In this document: in pieces, positions 1 to 6,950 of the stretch
Layout: every line of letters starts with the position of its first letter
How positions within the stretch are numbered: the first letter of the stretch is position 1
NCBI GenBank assembly: GCA_030043285.1
Contig: JASHXZ010000283.1
Location: 1 to 7,253, forward strand
DNA: 7,253 bases
Direction: 5' to 3'
Origin: Xanthobacteraceae bacterium
GTDB lineage: Bacteria > Pseudomonadota > Alphaproteobacteria > Rhizobiales > Xanthobacteraceae
Made by a program: the position numbers and the translations under genes
The notes under the pieces: generated by a model
Database searches by the model: none
What the model was told of the DNA's origin: nothing
The model's input: the letters and a program-made list of their open reading frames with translations, nothing else

Positions 1-577
1 TGACGACATTGCCTACGATGCCCATGATATCGACGATGGGCTGCGGGCGGAATTGTTTGGCCTCGACGACATTACGGGGGTGGCATTGCCGGGCAAGATC
101 CTTGGCGACATTCGCGCCGCCTATCCGGCGCTCGACGCGAGCCGCCTGGTCCACGAGTTCATCCGCCAGCTGATCGGCCTGTTGATCGAGGACGTGACTG
201 CCGAGACCCGCCGCAGGCTTTCTCGTCTGGCGCCGAACTCTGCCGACGAGGTGCGGGAAGCACCTTCGGCGGTGGCGGGATTTTCGCCTGCGGTGGGAGA
301 GGCAGAGCGCGCCATCAAGGTTTTTCTCAACGCGCGTATGTATCGCCACGATCGCGTCATGCACGTCATGGATCAGGCCGCCGGCGTGGTCCGCGACTTG
401 TTCGCCCGCTATAGCGGGCAGCCCGGCGATCTGCCGGCGGAATGGCAGGAAGGACTGCCCGGCGCCGGCGAGGCGGCGCGCGTTCGCCGCATCGCCGATT
501 TCATCGCCGGCATGACCGACCGCTACGCGCTCGCCGAGCACGGCAGGCTCTTTGACTCAACCCCCGAACTGCGTTAG
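1..577 (+). CDS. dgt: dGTPase-like HD-domain dNTP triphosphohydrolase, C-terminal part (5' end outside window)
   Basis: The open frame enters from the left edge (first full codon at position 2) and gives 191 residues ending at TAG 575-577. The visible start, DDIAYDAHDIDDGLR, is the characteristic helix of the dGTPase/dNTPase branch of the HD hydrolases; its aspartates lie at the metal-binding catalytic site, whereas the classic HD pair would be further upstream. Family members are about 400 residues, so roughly the C-terminal half is present. They hydrolyse dNTPs to deoxynucleosides and triphosphate in the cytoplasm, helping balance dNTP pools. The rest is a helical domain including the stretch AIKVFLNARMYRHDRVM typical of this family. 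A TTG at position 53 could be mistaken for a start, but the frame is open and family-like upstream of it. It lies 39 bp before argS, probably in the same transcript. Assignment to the dGTPase-like family is secure; exact substrate preference cannot be read here. Confidence 0.9.
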   Translation, partial: DDIAYDAHDIDDGLRAELFGLDDITGVALPGKILGDIRAAYPALDASRLVHEFIRQLIGLLIEDVTAETRRRLSRLAPNSADEVREAPSAVAGFSPAVGEAERAIKVFLNARMYRHDRVMHVMDQAAGVVRDLFARYSGQPGDLPAEWQEGLPGAGEAARVRRIADFIAGMTDRYALAEHGRLFDSTPELR

Positions 578-605
578 GCGCGCGCCACGCCGCAACAATT
601 GGCGT
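577..605 (+). other. Small inverted repeats in the dgt-argS gap
   Basis: The 39 bp gap begins with a 10 bp palindrome GGCGCGCGCC (577-586), followed by ACGCC (587-591) pairing with GGCGT (601-605) around a nine-base loop. There is no T-run. In GC-rich DNA such short repeats can be chance; a weak RNA hairpin before argS is possible. Confidence 0.2.
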
Positions 606-616
606 ATCGCTAAGCC

Positions 617-2389
617 ATGGCCGAAGAGAACATTTTCGCCGAAATTCTCGGGCGCGTTCGCCGCGCCACCGAAGCGCTGAGCGCTGCCGGTGCGTTGCCG
701 GCCGGCCTCGACCGGTCACGCATTACGGTCGAGTCGCCGCGCGATGCGGCACACGGCGACATGGCGACCAACGCCGCCATGGTGCTCGCCAAGGACGCTG
801 GCAAGAAGCCCCGCGAGCTTGCAAATGCCATCGCCGAGAAACTGCGTACCGACGATCTCATCAGCAGCGCCGAAGTCGCCGGACCGGGCTTCATCAATCT
901 CACGCTGAAACCGGCGGCATGGCTTGATGCGTTACGCTCCGCGATCCGCTCCGGCGCGCGTTACGGCGCAACCGACCTCGGTCGCGGCACGCCGGTCAAT
1001 ATCGAGTACTTGTCAGTTAATCCGACGGGCCCGCTGCACATCGGGCACGGCCGCTGCGCGGTGTATGGGGATGCATTGGCCAATCTGCTTGCGTTCAGCG
1101 GATTCAAGGTCGTCCGCGAATATTACGTCAACGATGCCGGCGCCCAGGTCGATCACCTCGCCCGCTCGGTATATCTGCGGTATCGCGAAGCGCTTGGCGA
1201 GAGCATTGGCCCCATTCCCGAGGGTCTCTATCCGGGCGATTACCTCAAACCGGTCGGCGAGGCGCTCGCCGCACAATACGGCGAGGAATTGAAGGACCAG
1301 CCGGAGACAAAATGGCTGCCGTTGGTGCGCGACAAGGCGATCGAGATGATGATGGCCGATGTCCGCGCCGAAGTCGAAACGCTCAGGATCACCTACGACG
1401 TTTTTTATTCCGAGCGCTCGCTGTTTGCGGGCGGTATCGACTGCGTGGCGGAAACGGTTGAATGGCTGCGCCAGCGCGGCCTCATCTACGAAGGCCGGTT
1501 GCCGCCGCCGAAGGGTGCCCCCATCGAGGATTGGGAGGATCGCGAACAGACACTGTTTCGCTCAACCGCGTTCGGCGACGACATCGATCGTCCGCTGAGG
1601 AAATCCGACGGATCGTACACCTACTTTGCTTCGGATATTGCCTATCATCGCACCAAGCTCGAGCGCGGCTTTCGTGGCCTGATCGATGTGTGGGGTGCCG
1701 ACCATGCCGGCTATGTCAAGCGTATGGCGGCCGCGGTAGCGGCGCTCAGCGACCGCCACGTGGAACTGGACGTGAAGCTCGTTCAGCTCGTGAAACTCCT
1801 GCGTGCCGGTGAGCCGATCAGGATGTCGAAGCGCGCCGGCGACTTCGTCACCTTGCGTGAGGTGGTCGATGAGGTCGGCTGCGATGCCGTCCGCTTCATG
1901 CTGCTGTACCGCAGGAACGAGGCCGCGCTCGATTTCGACCTCGCCAAGGTCATCGAGCAGTCGCGCGACAACCCGGTCTTTTACGTCCAATACGGCCATG
2001 CCCGCGGCCAGTCGGTATTCCGCAACGCCCGGGAAATCTTCCGCGATCTACCCGAGGACATTGCTGAGCTGGCCGATAAAGCCGAACTGCACCGCCTGAG
2101 CGACCCGGCCGAACTCTCGCTGATGCGGCGAATTGCCATGTACCCGCGCGTGGTCGAAGGCGCCGCGCAGGCGCATGAGCCACATCGGATTGCCTTTTAT
2201 CTCTACGATTTGGCGAGCGAATTTCATGCGCTTTGGACGCTCGGCAATGCCGCGCCTCATTTACGCTTCATTATCCAAGATGATCGACAAATGACTGCAG
2301 CTCGGCTCGTCCTCGTAAAAGGCGTAGTTACCGTGCTTGCCTCGGGTCTCGCATTGCTTGGAGTCCAGGCGCCGGACGAGATGCGGTAA
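617..2389 (+). CDS. argS: Arginyl-tRNA synthetase (ArgRS)
   Basis: Encodes a 590-residue class I aminoacyl-tRNA synthetase that charges tRNA-Arg with arginine using ATP in the cytoplasm; essential for translation. The length is normal for bacterial ArgRS. Residues about 1-100 form the N-terminal domain that contacts the tRNA D-loop. The catalytic Rossmann fold follows, with the HIGH signature at residues 141-144 within [12 protein letters not shown] and the KMSKS counterpart as RMSKR at 402-406 ([10 protein letters not shown]). The C-terminal helical DALR anticodon-binding domain runs from about 465 to 590 and ends in [11 protein letters not shown], a typical ArgRS terminus. ATG 617 gives the expected N-terminus; only weak Shine-Dalgarno-like sequence precedes it. 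The last 130 bases or so use more A/T-ending codons than the rest, yet the protein stays conserved in character. It sits between dgt and the SPOR-domain gene. Confidence 0.97.
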   Translation: MAEENIFAEILGRVRRATEALSAAGALPAGLDRSRITVESPRDAAHGDMATNAAMVLAKDAGKKPRELANAIAEKLRTDDLISSAEVAGPGFINLTLKPAAWLDALRSAIRSGARYGATDLGRGTPVNIEYLSVNPTGPLHIGHGRCAVYGDALANLLAFSGFKVVREYYVNDAGAQVDHLARSVYLRYREALGESIGPIPEGLYPGDYLKPVGEALAAQYGEELKDQPETKWLPLVRDKAIEMMMADVRAEVETLRITYDVFYSERSLFAGGIDCVAETVEWLRQRGLIYEGRLPPPKGAPIEDWEDREQTLFRSTAFGDDIDRPLRKSDGSYTYFASDIAYHRTKLERGFRGLIDVWGADHAGYVKRMAAAVAALSDRHVELDVKLVQLVKLLRAGEPIRMSKRAGDFVTLREVVDEVGCDAVRFMLLYRRNEAALDFDLAKVIEQSRDNPVFYVQYGHARGQSVFRNAREIFRDLPEDIAELADKAELHRLSDPAELSLMRRIAMYPRVVEGAAQAHEPHRIAFYLYDLASEFHALWTLGNAAPHLRFIIQDDRQMTAARLVLVKGVVTVLASGLALLGVQAPDEMR

Positions 2390-2401
2390 TCCTCCGTAGC
2401 T

Positions 2402-2427
2402 TCGAGGGGTCGACTGCGGTCGAGGGG
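2402..2427 (+). repeat. Short direct repeat and hairpin before the SPOR gene
   Basis: TCGAGGGG occurs at 2402-2409 and 2420-2427, 18 bases apart, and TCGAC (2410-2414) can pair with GTCGA (2419-2423) around TGCG. The element lies in the 58 bp argS-SPOR gap, ending about 20 bases before ATG 2448. It could be an operator-like site or chance. Confidence 0.25.
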
Positions 2428-2447
2428 GCGCAACGGGGCAGGGTTCT

Positions 2448-3953
2448 ATGGCCGACAATTTCCGGAGCCGCGATCCACAGGGGCGCGCTGGCGCCGCCGA
2501 CAGCCTCTCCGATCCGCTGGCGGAACTCGCGCGATTGATCGGCGAAAGGGCGCCTCGGGTCGCGGACAGGGGCGATGCGCTGCGCGAAGCTGAGCGCTAC
2601 GACGACGCGCCCCACACCTCAGGCGTCGAGTGGGTTGCCGGCGACGATACTTACGCCGAGCCGGCCCATGACGGCCACGAGGGCTACGCTGCTCATTCGT
2701 CCGACGGCGCAGCGTGGGCGGACGAGCGCGACCTTGACGATCGCCATGCCGAACCGCCGCCGCCGCGGCAGTACACCGACCCGGCGCTGCCGTTTGACGA
2801 CTTCCCCGATCACGACGAGCGGCAGGAGCCGGCATTCGACGCGCAATCGCCCCGTTACGAACCGCCGCAGCGCGAGCCTTATCCGCCCGACGATCATGCG
2901 GCGCAGGAGCAGGACGTTAGCGCCGACGCTGAAGAAGAGTACGAGCATGACGGCCGCGCACCGCGCCGCAGCGGCACCATCCTGATCCTTGCTGTGTTGG
3001 GCTTGGCGGTGCTCGGCACTGCCGGCGCTTTCGGCTACAAGGCAATGTTCGGAAATTCGATGGTTTCGGGACTGGTGCCGCTCATCAAACCCGACGACAA
3101 GCCGATCAAAGTCCAGCCCAGCCAGGACAAGCAGGCCGGTAAACCAGGCCAGTCCGACACCGCCGACAAAGGGGCGGGGGAGCACTTGGTCGAGCATCAG
3201 GAACAGCCGATCGACGTCCAGTCGGCCAATCCGCCGGTTCCGCGCGTCGTCAATACGATTCCCGTCGTCTCGAACGCGCCATTCCCCGGCGCGGTGCCGC
3301 CTGCCGACGCGATGCCGGCCGCGCCACCGCCGCAGCCAATGGCCTTCCCGGCCGTTCAGGCGCCGCCGCCTGCCGCCGACCTTCCAGCCGCGCAGGCGCC
3401 GCAACCGGCTGTATCCGGCCCGGCCTCGTCCGGAGCCAAGCCGGTTCACACGCTGATCATCCGGCCCGGCGAGACGGCCAACGCGAATGCCAATGCGGCT
3501 CCCGCTGCAGCGCCGCCAGCTGCGCATACGGCGAAGCCGCGTGAGCAGGCGCCGCGAGAACCCCGGCAAACAGCCAAGGCCGGCGGACCGCTCTCCATCA
3601 TGCCGTCGCCAGGAGGCGATGTGCAGGCCCGGGCGCCGGAGCGAACCCATGTGGCGATGCGGACGCCCGCGCCGCCGCCGCCCGAAGCGACGTCGACGGC
3701 TGGCGGCGGCTATTCGGTGCAGGTGTCCTCGCAGCGCAGCGAGGCAGAGGCCGAGGCAGCTTTCCGCGCCCTCCAAGCCAAATACCCGCAAGAACTCGGC
3801 AGCCGCCGCCCGATGGTGCGTCGCGCCGATCTCGGCGCCAAGGGCGTGTACTATCGGGCGCTGGTCGGTCCGTTTGCGTCCGGCGAACAGGCCACGGAAC
3901 TCTGCAGCAAGCTCAAGGCTGCGGGCGGCAGCTGTATCATCCAAAGAAATTAG
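2448..3953 (+). CDS. Single-pass membrane protein with C-terminal SPOR domain; candidate FtsN-like division protein
   Basis: A 501-residue protein in four parts. Residues 1-176 are predicted cytoplasmic, very acidic (45 Asp/Glu against 18 Arg and no Lys), with a short likely helix DPLAELARLIGE at 22-33. Residues about 177-199 are one hydrophobic membrane segment (TILILAVLGLAVLGTAGAF), preceded by the Arg-rich stretch RAPRRSG, fitting N-in/C-out topology. Residues about 200-420 are a low-complexity Pro/Ala/Gln-rich periplasmic linker. Residues 422-501 are the SPOR domain, from YSVQVSSQRSEAEA through YYRALVGPF to GGSCIIQRN. SPOR domains bind peptidoglycan glycan strands stripped of stem peptides and bring proteins to the septum. 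The architecture matches FtsN-type proteins, and from memory the Caulobacter FtsN gene occupies the same place between argS and nagZ; that synteny should be checked. Start ATG 2448 follows an AGGG at 2440-2443. SPOR and membrane assignments are firm; FtsN identity is inference. Confidence 0.9.
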   Translation: MADNFRSRDPQGRAGAADSLSDPLAELARLIGERAPRVADRGDALREAERYDDAPHTSGVEWVAGDDTYAEPAHDGHEGYAAHSSDGAAWADERDLDDRHAEPPPPRQYTDPALPFDDFPDHDERQEPAFDAQSPRYEPPQREPYPPDDHAAQEQDVSADAEEEYEHDGRAPRRSGTILILAVLGLAVLGTAGAFGYKAMFGNSMVSGLVPLIKPDDKPIKVQPSQDKQAGKPGQSDTADKGAGEHLVEHQEQPIDVQSANPPVPRVVNTIPVVSNAPFPGAVPPADAMPAAPPPQPMAFPAVQAPPPAADLPAAQAPQPAVSGPASSGAKPVHTLIIRPGETANANANAAPAAAPPAAHTAKPREQAPREPRQTAKAGGPLSIMPSPGGDVQARAPERTHVAMRTPAPPPPEATSTAGGGYSVQVSSQRSEAEAEAAFRALQAKYPQELGSRRPMVRRADLGAKGVYYRALVGPFASGEQATELCSKLKAAGGSCIIQRN

Positions 3954-4000
3954 CGGCTTAGCGCTTGACGCTTGCACGGCGCGGCAGCTAAGCGGCGGCC

Positions 4001-5029
4001 ATGCGTGCGTTCATTACGGGTGTCGCCGGACCGGCTTTAAGCGACGCCGAACGCGCGTTCCTGCGCGAAGCGGAGCCCTGGGGCCTCATCGTTTTTGCGC
4101 GCAATATCGGCACGCCCGAGGGGCTGCGGCGGCTGATCGGCGATTTTCGCACTACTGTCGGGCGCGAGGCGCCGGTGCTGGTCGACCAGGAGGGCGGGCG
4201 CGTGCAGCGCTTGGGCCCGCCACATTGGCCCAAATATCCTCCCGCGGCCGTGTACGGGCAGCTCTATGAGCGGGATCATGCCCGCGGCATCGCAGCTGCC
4301 AGGCTTGGCGGCAGGCTGATCGCCACCGATCTCCACGGGGTCGGCATCGACGTAGATTGTGCGCCGGTCGCCGACTTGCCGGCGCCCGAAGGCGATCCGA
4401 TCATCGGTGATCGGGCCTTTGGCACCGAGCCTGACGCGGTTGCGGCTATCGCCGGCGCGTTTGCCCGGGGCCTGATCGAAGGCGGCGTGCTGCCGGTGGT
4501 CAAACATATGCCCGGCCACGGTCGCGCCACCGCCGATAGCCACAAGAAGCTGCCGGTCGTGAGGACCGACAGAGCCACTTTGGAGGCCAGCGATTTTGCC
4601 GCGTTCCGCGGACTTGCCGATTTGCCGATCGCCATGACCGCGCACCTGTTGTTTACGGCCATCGATCCAGTGGCGCCGGCCACCGCTTCGGCCGCTATAG
4701 TGCATGAGGTGATTCGCGGTTCGATCGGCTTTGCGGGTTTGTTGATGAGTGATGACATTTCCATGGGCGCATTGTCTGGCTCGCTCGGCGAGCGCACGCG
4801 CGCGGCGCTCGCCGCGGGCTGCGATCTCGTCCTGCACTGCAATGGCGACATGGCGGAGATGCAGTCCGTCGCCGCCTCAGCGCCGCGGCTGCAGGGCGAG
4901 CCGGCACGTCGGGCGGCTCAGGCACTGGCAAGGCGGCAGGCGCCGGCGCCGCTGGATGTCGCGGCCAAGCGCGCCGAATTTGCCGCGTTGTTGCACGGCC
5001 TTTGGCAACCGGCGCAGGGGTGGGCATGA
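4001..5029 (+). CDS. nagZ: Beta-N-acetylglucosaminidase NagZ (glycoside hydrolase family 3)
   Basis: A 342-residue single-domain GH3 enzyme, the usual NagZ length. It removes GlcNAc from GlcNAc-1,6-anhydroMurNAc-peptides in the cytoplasm during peptidoglycan recycling; in species with AmpR-type regulation its products induce beta-lactamase. Visible motifs are DQEGGRVQR (62-70, substrate pocket), the loop KHMPGHGRATADSH (168-181), which carries the Asp179/His181 general-acid dyad typical of NagZ, and MSDDISMGAL, in which Asp251 is the expected nucleophile. No signal peptide is seen, fitting a cytoplasmic enzyme. ATG 4001 is chosen because the protein then starts like NagZ (MRAFITGVAGPALSDAERAFL); the upstream GCGGCGG is a poor Shine-Dalgarno. 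The gene follows the SPOR gene by 47 bp and its TGA overlaps the scpA ATG, suggesting coupled translation. Confidence 0.95.
   Translation: MRAFITGVAGPALSDAERAFLREAEPWGLIVFARNIGTPEGLRRLIGDFRTTVGREAPVLVDQEGGRVQRLGPPHWPKYPPAAVYGQLYERDHARGIAAARLGGRLIATDLHGVGIDVDCAPVADLPAPEGDPIIGDRAFGTEPDAVAAIAGAFARGLIEGGVLPVVKHMPGHGRATADSHKKLPVVRTDRATLEASDFAAFRGLADLPIAMTAHLLFTAIDPVAPATASAAIVHEVIRGSIGFAGLLMSDDISMGALSGSLGERTRAALAAGCDLVLHCNGDMAEMQSVAASAPRLQGEPARRAAQALARRQAPAPLDVAAKRAEFAALLHGLWQPAQGWA
5016..5029 (+). promoter_or_regulatory. Ribosome binding site and ATGA stop/start overlap between nagZ and scpA
   Basis: AGGGG at 5016-5020 lies five bases before ATG 5026. The ATG shares bases with the nagZ stop TGA 5027-5029. 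This fixes the scpA start and suggests that ribosomes finishing nagZ reinitiate on scpA. Confidence 0.75.
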
Positions 5030-5847
5030 GCGTTGAAGAGGTAAACTTCGAGGCTGAGCTGGCGGACCGCGCCACCGGCGAGCCGGCGCTGGTGGTCGAC
5101 GTCGAAGGTTTTGAAGGTCCACTGGACCTTCTGCTCACGCTGGCGCGGCAGCAGAAGGTCGACCTCGCCAAAATTTCCATTCTTGCGCTGGCCGACCAGT
5201 ACCTCGCCTTCGTCGAAGAGGCGCGCAAGCTGCGCCTGGAACTCGCCGCCGATTATCTGGTGATGGCGGCCTGGCTCGCTTATCTGAAGTCGCGACTGTT
5301 GCTGCCCGACCCGCCGGCGCCGGAAGGGCCGAGCGCCGAAGACATGGCCAACGCGCTGGCGCAACGGTTGCGCCGGCTCGAGACGATCCGCCAGGTGGCC
5401 GAGCAGTTGCTCAATCGGCCGCAGCTCGGCCGTGAGGTTTTTCAACGCGGCCTGCCCGAGCCGATCGCCGAGATCAAGCGGCCGCAATGGACCGCGACAT
5501 TGTACGATCTGTTGTCGGCCTATGCGTCACGGCGGCAGACCCAGTCCCGCACCATCGTGCGCATGCCTAAGCGCAGCGTGTGGTCGCTTGCCGAGGCGCG
5601 CGAGGCGGTCGAGCGGCTGATCGGGTGCTCGTTCGATTGGAGCCCGCTCGATCAGTACCTGATCGAATATCTGGTCGAGCCCTCGCAGCGGCCGACGGTG
5701 CTGGCCTCGAGTTTCGCCGCCGCGCTGGAACTGGTGCGTGAAGGCCGTCTCGAACTGCATCAGCATGCGGCGTTTGCGCCGCTCTACGTGCGGGCGCGCG
5801 CCCAGCAAAGCGAAAGCGGCGCTGCGCCCCAATCGGGTAATGGGTGA
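5026..5847 (+). CDS. scpA: Segregation and condensation protein A (kleisin subunit of SMC-ScpAB)
   Basis: A 273-residue kleisin that bridges the SMC dimer and recruits ScpB, forming the bacterial condensin that organises and segregates chromosomes. The N-terminal SMC-neck-binding region carries the hallmark FEGPLDLLLTLARQQKVDL (29-47) followed by ISILALADQYL. A second conserved helix, DYLVMAAWLAYLKSRLL, is at 76-92. A variable middle follows, and the C-terminal winged helix that contacts the SMC head is around 229-256 (SFAAALELVREGRLELHQ). The start is set at ATG 5026, which forms an ATGA overlap with the nagZ stop and has AGGGG five bases upstream; in-frame TTG 5002 and GTG 5020 would give longer products but are less convincing. 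scpB follows after 15 bp. The residues up to about 20 and the last 18 look unstructured. Confidence 0.95.
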   Translation: MSVEEVNFEAELADRATGEPALVVDVEGFEGPLDLLLTLARQQKVDLAKISILALADQYLAFVEEARKLRLELAADYLVMAAWLAYLKSRLLLPDPPAPEGPSAEDMANALAQRLRRLETIRQVAEQLLNRPQLGREVFQRGLPEPIAEIKRPQWTATLYDLLSAYASRRQTQSRTIVRMPKRSVWSLAEAREAVERLIGCSFDWSPLDQYLIEYLVEPSQRPTVLASSFAAALELVREGRLELHQHAAFAPLYVRARAQQSESGAAPQSGNG

Positions 5848-5865
5848 GGAGGGGATATCTTGATG
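5847..5865 (+). promoter_or_regulatory. Strong ribosome binding site of scpB
   Basis: AGGAGGGG at 5847-5854 begins inside the scpA stop codon and is eight bases before ATG 5863. It decides ATG 5863 over TTG 5860 and is the strongest Shine-Dalgarno in the window together with that of tatA. It may keep ScpB synthesis high relative to ScpA. Confidence 0.75.
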
Positions 5866-6567
5866 GCCAATGTGGCAGAGATGCGGGTGATCGTCGGCGA
5901 TAGAGACCAGACTGAGGCAGAGGAGCGCGCGGAGGAGCTGCGCATCCTCGAAGCCTTGCTGTTTGCCGCCGAGGAGCCGCTCGACGAAAAGACCTTGGCG
6001 GCCCCGCTGCCGGCCGGCGTCGACGTGCACGCGCTCCTGACGCAGTTGCAGCAGGACTATGCCCCGCGCGGCGTCAATCTGGTGCGTGTCGCCGGCAAAT
6101 GGGTGCTGCGTACCGCAGGCGATCTTGCTTGGCTGTTGACCCGCGAGGCGGTGGTGTCGCGGAAACTGTCGCGCGCCGCCATCGAAACGCTCGCCATCGT
6201 CGCATACCACCAGCCGGTGACGCGCGCCGAGATCGAGGACATTCGCGGCGTGACCACGTCCAAGGGCACGCTCGATGTGCTGCTGGAGACCGGCTGGATC
6301 AGGCTGCGCGGCCGCCGCAAGGCGCCGGGGCGGCCTGTAACGTATGGAACCACGGAAGCGTTCTTGTCGCATTTCGGCCTCGACGCCCTTGGCGATCTGC
6401 CCGGCCTTGACGAGCTCAAAGGCGCGGGCCTGTTCGAAGCGGCGCTTCCGGCCGGTTTCGAAGTCCCGGTGCCGTCCGACGATCCGGCATTGCGGGACGA
6501 CGAGGATCCGCTCGAGCCGGGCGACCTCGATCTCGGTCTGGTTCCGCCGACCGATCGCGCTGAGTAA
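5863..6567 (+). CDS. scpB: Segregation and condensation protein B (ScpB)
   Basis: A 234-residue partner of ScpA; ScpB dimers bind the central kleisin region in the SMC-ScpAB complex on the nucleoid. Two winged-helix domains are visible: the first at about 26-92, opening with LRILEALLFAAEEPLDEKTL, and the second at about 100-178, with the family signature ETLAIVAYHQPVTRAEIEDI (108-127) and then GVTTSKGTLDVLLETGWI and GRPVTYGTTEAFLSHFGL. The last 30 or so residues are acidic and Pro-rich (SDDPALRDDEDPLEPGDLDL) and probably disordered. ATG 5863 is preferred over the adjacent TTG 5860 because a strong AGGAGGGG lies eight bases before it; ATG 5881 is less well placed. The ribosome site overlaps the scpA stop, so translation is likely coupled. 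Confidence 0.95.
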   Translation: MANVAEMRVIVGDRDQTEAEERAEELRILEALLFAAEEPLDEKTLAAPLPAGVDVHALLTQLQQDYAPRGVNLVRVAGKWVLRTAGDLAWLLTREAVVSRKLSRAAIETLAIVAYHQPVTRAEIEDIRGVTTSKGTLDVLLETGWIRLRGRRKAPGRPVTYGTTEAFLSHFGLDALGDLPGLDELKGAGLFEAALPAGFEVPVPSDDPALRDDEDPLEPGDLDLGLVPPTDRAE

Positions 6568-6578
6568 CAAGGCGATCC

Positions 6579-6595
6579 GCCGCGCCCGGCGCGGC
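6579..6595 (+). other. GC-rich perfect stem-loop just after scpB
   Basis: GCCGCGC (6579-6585) pairs perfectly with GCGCGGC (6589-6595) around a three-base loop, starting 12 bases past the scpB stop. No T-run follows, so it does not look like a standard intrinsic terminator; it could protect the 3' end of the upstream message or attenuate read-through into tatA. Confidence 0.4.
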
Positions 6596-6633
6596 ATCAT
6601 TCACCCTGCGGCGTAGCGGCCTTGCGGTTGCGC

Positions 6634-6662
6634 TTGTTTTTGCCGCGTTCGACGCCTAGTTT
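6634..6662 (+). promoter_or_regulatory. Weak candidate promoter for tatA
   Basis: TTGTTT (6634-6639) and TAGTTT (6657-6662) are separated by 17 bases in the only relatively T-rich part of the scpB-tatA gap, about 45 bases before the tatA ATG. The match to the -35/-10 consensus is poor, especially in the second box, so this is only a candidate position for an internal promoter. Confidence 0.2.
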
Positions 6663-6697
6663 CAGGCTCAAACAGGCACCTTGCCGCGGTCGCGGAC

Positions 6698-6710
6698 GGA
6701 GGAATTCATG
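6698..6710 (+). promoter_or_regulatory. Strong ribosome binding site of tatA
   Basis: GGAGGAA at 6698-6704 lies just before ATG 6708 and rules out the upstream in-frame TTG 6681. A small possible hairpin (CCGC 6684-6687, GCGG 6692-6695) sits immediately upstream and leaves the site exposed. A strong site fits the need for abundant TatA. Confidence 0.75.
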
Positions 6711-6950
6711 GGCAGTTTAAGCATTTGGCGTTGGCTGATCGTTCTCGCGGTCGGGCTCTTGCTGTTCGGTGGGCGCGGCAAGGTTTCCGACCTGATGGGC
6801 GACTTCGCCAAGGGCATCAAGTCGTTCAAGAAGGGGCTCGCCGACGACGATACGCCCCAGGCGAAGACCGACGCGCCGATCAAGAGCATCGACCACGAAG
6901 CGGCGCAGCGCGCCGAGACCGACAGCAAGGTCGAGCGCTCGATGTCCTAA
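6708..6950 (+). CDS. tatA: Sec-independent (twin-arginine) translocase subunit TatA
   Basis: An 80-residue TatA, which oligomerises in the inner membrane to let folded twin-arginine proteins pass after TatBC recognition. The N-terminal membrane helix spans about residues 4-20, followed by the FG hinge (F20-G21) and the amphipathic helix [20 protein letters not shown] (24-43). A charged hydrophilic tail follows, opening with three aspartates (46-48). The start is ATG 6708, with GGAGGAA at 6698-6704; an in-frame TTG at 6681 would add nine non-family residues. One unusual point is Arg at position 8, where alphaproteobacterial TatA usually has His and E. coli has Gln. The gene is 140 bp after scpB and 151 bp before tatB, so it may have its own promoter. 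Confidence 0.95.
   Translation: MGSLSIWRWLIVLAVGLLLFGGRGKVSDLMGDFAKGIKSFKKGLADDDTPQAKTDAPIKSIDHEAAQRAETDSKVERSMS

Noticed and set aside
53..577. A 174-residue protein starting at TTG 53
   Set aside because: The same frame continues open to the left edge and encodes the dGTPase-family segment DDIAYDAHDIDDGL, so this is the middle of a longer gene.
3481..3515. The Asn-Ala repeat (NANANA) in the SPOR linker as a microsatellite or phase-variable tract
   Set aside because: The underlying codons vary (AAC GCG AAT GCC AAT GCG), so it is not a pure nucleotide repeat prone to slippage and is better read as disordered-linker composition.
2619..3977. A 452-codon open frame on the minus strand across the SPOR gene
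   Set aside because: Its product is an Arg-rich low-complexity sequence mirroring the Pro/Ala/Gly codons of the SPOR gene; in GC-rich DNA the antisense frame stays open by codon bias. The + strand has a membrane helix and a SPOR domain.
6579..6595. Intrinsic terminator after scpB
   Set aside because: The stem is strong but no T-run follows, so it is recorded only as a stem-loop.
5527..6600. A 357-codon minus-strand open frame over scpA and scpB
   Set aside because: It spans two well-supported genes on the opposite strand and shows no recognisable domain; it is a shadow of GC-rich coding bias.
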